Positions 63,219 to 64,000 of a DNA stretch of 64,000 bases are shown here, one piece after another. Source of the stretch: G963422705 sp963422705 (GTDB lineage Bacteria > Poribacteria > WGA-4E > WGA-3G); NCBI GenBank assembly GCA_963422705.1, contig OY730443.1, positions 1,612,001 through 1,676,000 on the forward strand, written 5' to 3'. The position numbers were made by a program, and so were the translations under genes. Below the pieces are notes generated by a model. It searched no databases, was not told the origin of the DNA, and saw nothing but the letters and a program-made list of their open reading frames with translations. Numbering within the stretch: position 1 is the stretch's first letter; each line of letters starts with the position of its first letter.

Positions 63219-63248
63219 TTGACATAACTCTCGTGCCGTTGTTATGAT
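63219..63248 (+). promoter_or_regulatory. Promoter of malate synthase G gene
   Basis: TTGACA (63219-63224) and TATGAT (63243-63248) separated by 18 bases, about 40 bases upstream of the ATG at 63289. Near-consensus match on both hexamers. Confidence 0.7.
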
Positions 63249-63288
63249 AAAAGGCATTATTATTTGTCATGAGAAAGGGAGAGATAGC

Positions 63289-64000
63289 ATGGGAACCCGA
63301 ATTGAAGTCGGCGGTTTGAAAGTAGACGCAGGTTTATATGCGCTAGTGAGAGATGGGATTCTTCCGGGGCTCGGCATTGACGCAGATGGGTTCTGGGAGT
63401 CATTCGATAGCATTGTCACCGATTTAGCACCGGAAAATCTGGCACTCTTGGAGAAACGCAACCACCTTCAGCAACAAATTGATGCTTGGCACCGCGCCCG
63501 CAATGGAGAGTCGTTAGATGGGTACGCGGATTTTCTAAAGGCGCTCGGGTATCTAGTCCCGGAAGGTAAGAATTTTCAGGTGAGCACAGAGAATGTCGAT
63601 GCGGAAATTGCGACGATTTCAGGCCCTCAGCTGGTGGTTCCGACAGATAATGCCCGCTACGCGCTGAACGCCGCCAACGCGCGGTGGGGCAGCCTCTATG
63701 ACGCCTTCTATGGAACGGATGCTATATCACAGGAGGACGGGGCAACCCGGGAAGGAGACTATAACCCGATTCGGGGGACAAAGGTGATTGAGGCGACGGA
63801 GAAATTTTTAGATGAAGTCGCCCCGCTCGCATCAGGAAGCTTCTCTGACGCGACACAATTTAATCTCAAGGAAATTGATGGCAGGCAGCAGTTACGCGCC
63901 AATTTGCAAAGAGATTCAAAATCAGAAGATGTCGGTTTGGCGGAAGCAGCGCAATTCGCCGGTTTTCGGTTAAACAGACAGGAACTCAGCACGATTTTGC
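63289..64000 (+). CDS. glcB: Malate synthase G, 5' part
   Basis: N-terminal third of malate synthase G, which makes malate from glyoxylate and acetyl-CoA in the glyoxylate or glycolate pathway. Recognisable blocks are RIEVGGLKVDAGLYALV, LPGLGIDADGFWESFD, LGYLVPEGKNFQVSTENV, IATISGPQLVVPTDNARYAL and NAANARWGSLYDAFYGTDAI, all in order. The ATG follows GGGAGA. The frame runs open to the right edge (237 codons); the full protein would be about 720 residues. Confidence 0.96.
   Translation, partial: MGTRIEVGGLKVDAGLYALVRDGILPGLGIDADGFWESFDSIVTDLAPENLALLEKRNHLQQQIDAWHRARNGESLDGYADFLKALGYLVPEGKNFQVSTENVDAEIATISGPQLVVPTDNARYALNAANARWGSLYDAFYGTDAISQEDGATREGDYNPIRGTKVIEATEKFLDEVAPLASGSFSDATQFNLKEIDGRQQLRANLQRDSKSEDVGLAEAAQFAGFRLNRQELSTIL

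Noticed and set aside
1..64000. tRNA, rRNA and CRISPR arrays
   Set aside because: Intergenic gaps were read for the conserved T-arm pattern and for regularly spaced repeats; none was convincing.

Overview
The window is a stretch of a Gram-negative bacterial chromosome with intermediate base composition. An outer membrane is implied by an LpxL-type acyltransferase, a PorV-like protein and an Omp85-type barrel. Repeated phytanoyl-CoA dioxygenase-like proteins, formylglycine-type sulfatases, Gfo/Idh/MocA dehydrogenases, sugar isomerase-type TIM barrels and a LamG protein, set among short housekeeping operons, resemble Candidatus Poribacteria or a related marine, sponge-associated or polysaccharide-degrading lineage. 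That placement is an inference from gene content, not a phylogeny.

Layout. 1-7.3 kb: C-terminal processing protease (runs off the left edge), lipid A acyltransferase, PorV-like protein, a TatT-TatP pair of a TRAP-type uptake system without membrane subunits, and a YgfZ/GcvT-like protein. 7.3-15.8 kb: a large surface protein joining an adhesin-like region, a CBM9-like domain, POTRA repeats and an Omp85 barrel; a xylose isomerase homologue; an adenylate kinase-like protein; a GT39-type membrane glycosyltransferase; a GNAT acetyltransferase. 16-17.7 kb: aroK-aroB. 17.8-21.2 kb: four unassigned membrane proteins in one operon. 21.3-36.8 kb: a TIM barrel gene and a sulfatase relic, then a long minus-strand housekeeping block (yggS-proC-yggT-ileS-like-lspA-hypothetical-fmt-PASTA-rpe-rsmE-mtaB, preceded by tatA-tatC-zinc ribbon-cupin-pgeF). 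In that block the ileS position holds an intact gene whose product has lost the HIGH and KMSKS motifs. 37-45.7 kb: accessory catabolic genes (Gfo/Idh/MocA, membrane proteins, TIM barrel, sulfatase, two PhyH paralogues). 46-52.2 kb: maf, an IolB-like cupin, and the yebC-ruvC-ruvA-ruvB-queA-yajC cluster. 52.6-55.3 kb: a zinc-ribbon protein, a PAP2-like membrane protein and a tandem peroxiredoxin. 55.7-64 kb: sulfatase, LamG protein, PhyH, two Gfo/Idh/MocA genes flanking a solitary TnpB element, and the start of malate synthase G.

The most striking item is at 54279-55292 on the minus strand. One frame encodes an exported peroxiredoxin with two PrxQ/Bcp-like domains, and in each domain the peroxidatic cysteine codon is an in-frame TGA. 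Each TGA is followed, at exactly the same distance, by a hairpin that fits a bacterial SECIS element. I read it as a selenoprotein with two selenocysteines. Since TGA ends other genes here, such as tatT, general reassignment of TGA is unlikely.

Functional links: sulfatases, CBM9/LamG proteins, isomerases and Gfo/Idh/MocA dehydrogenases would together suit breakdown of sulfated or modified glycans. The PhyH proteins could act on small organic molecules. No tRNA, rRNA or CRISPR array was recognised.
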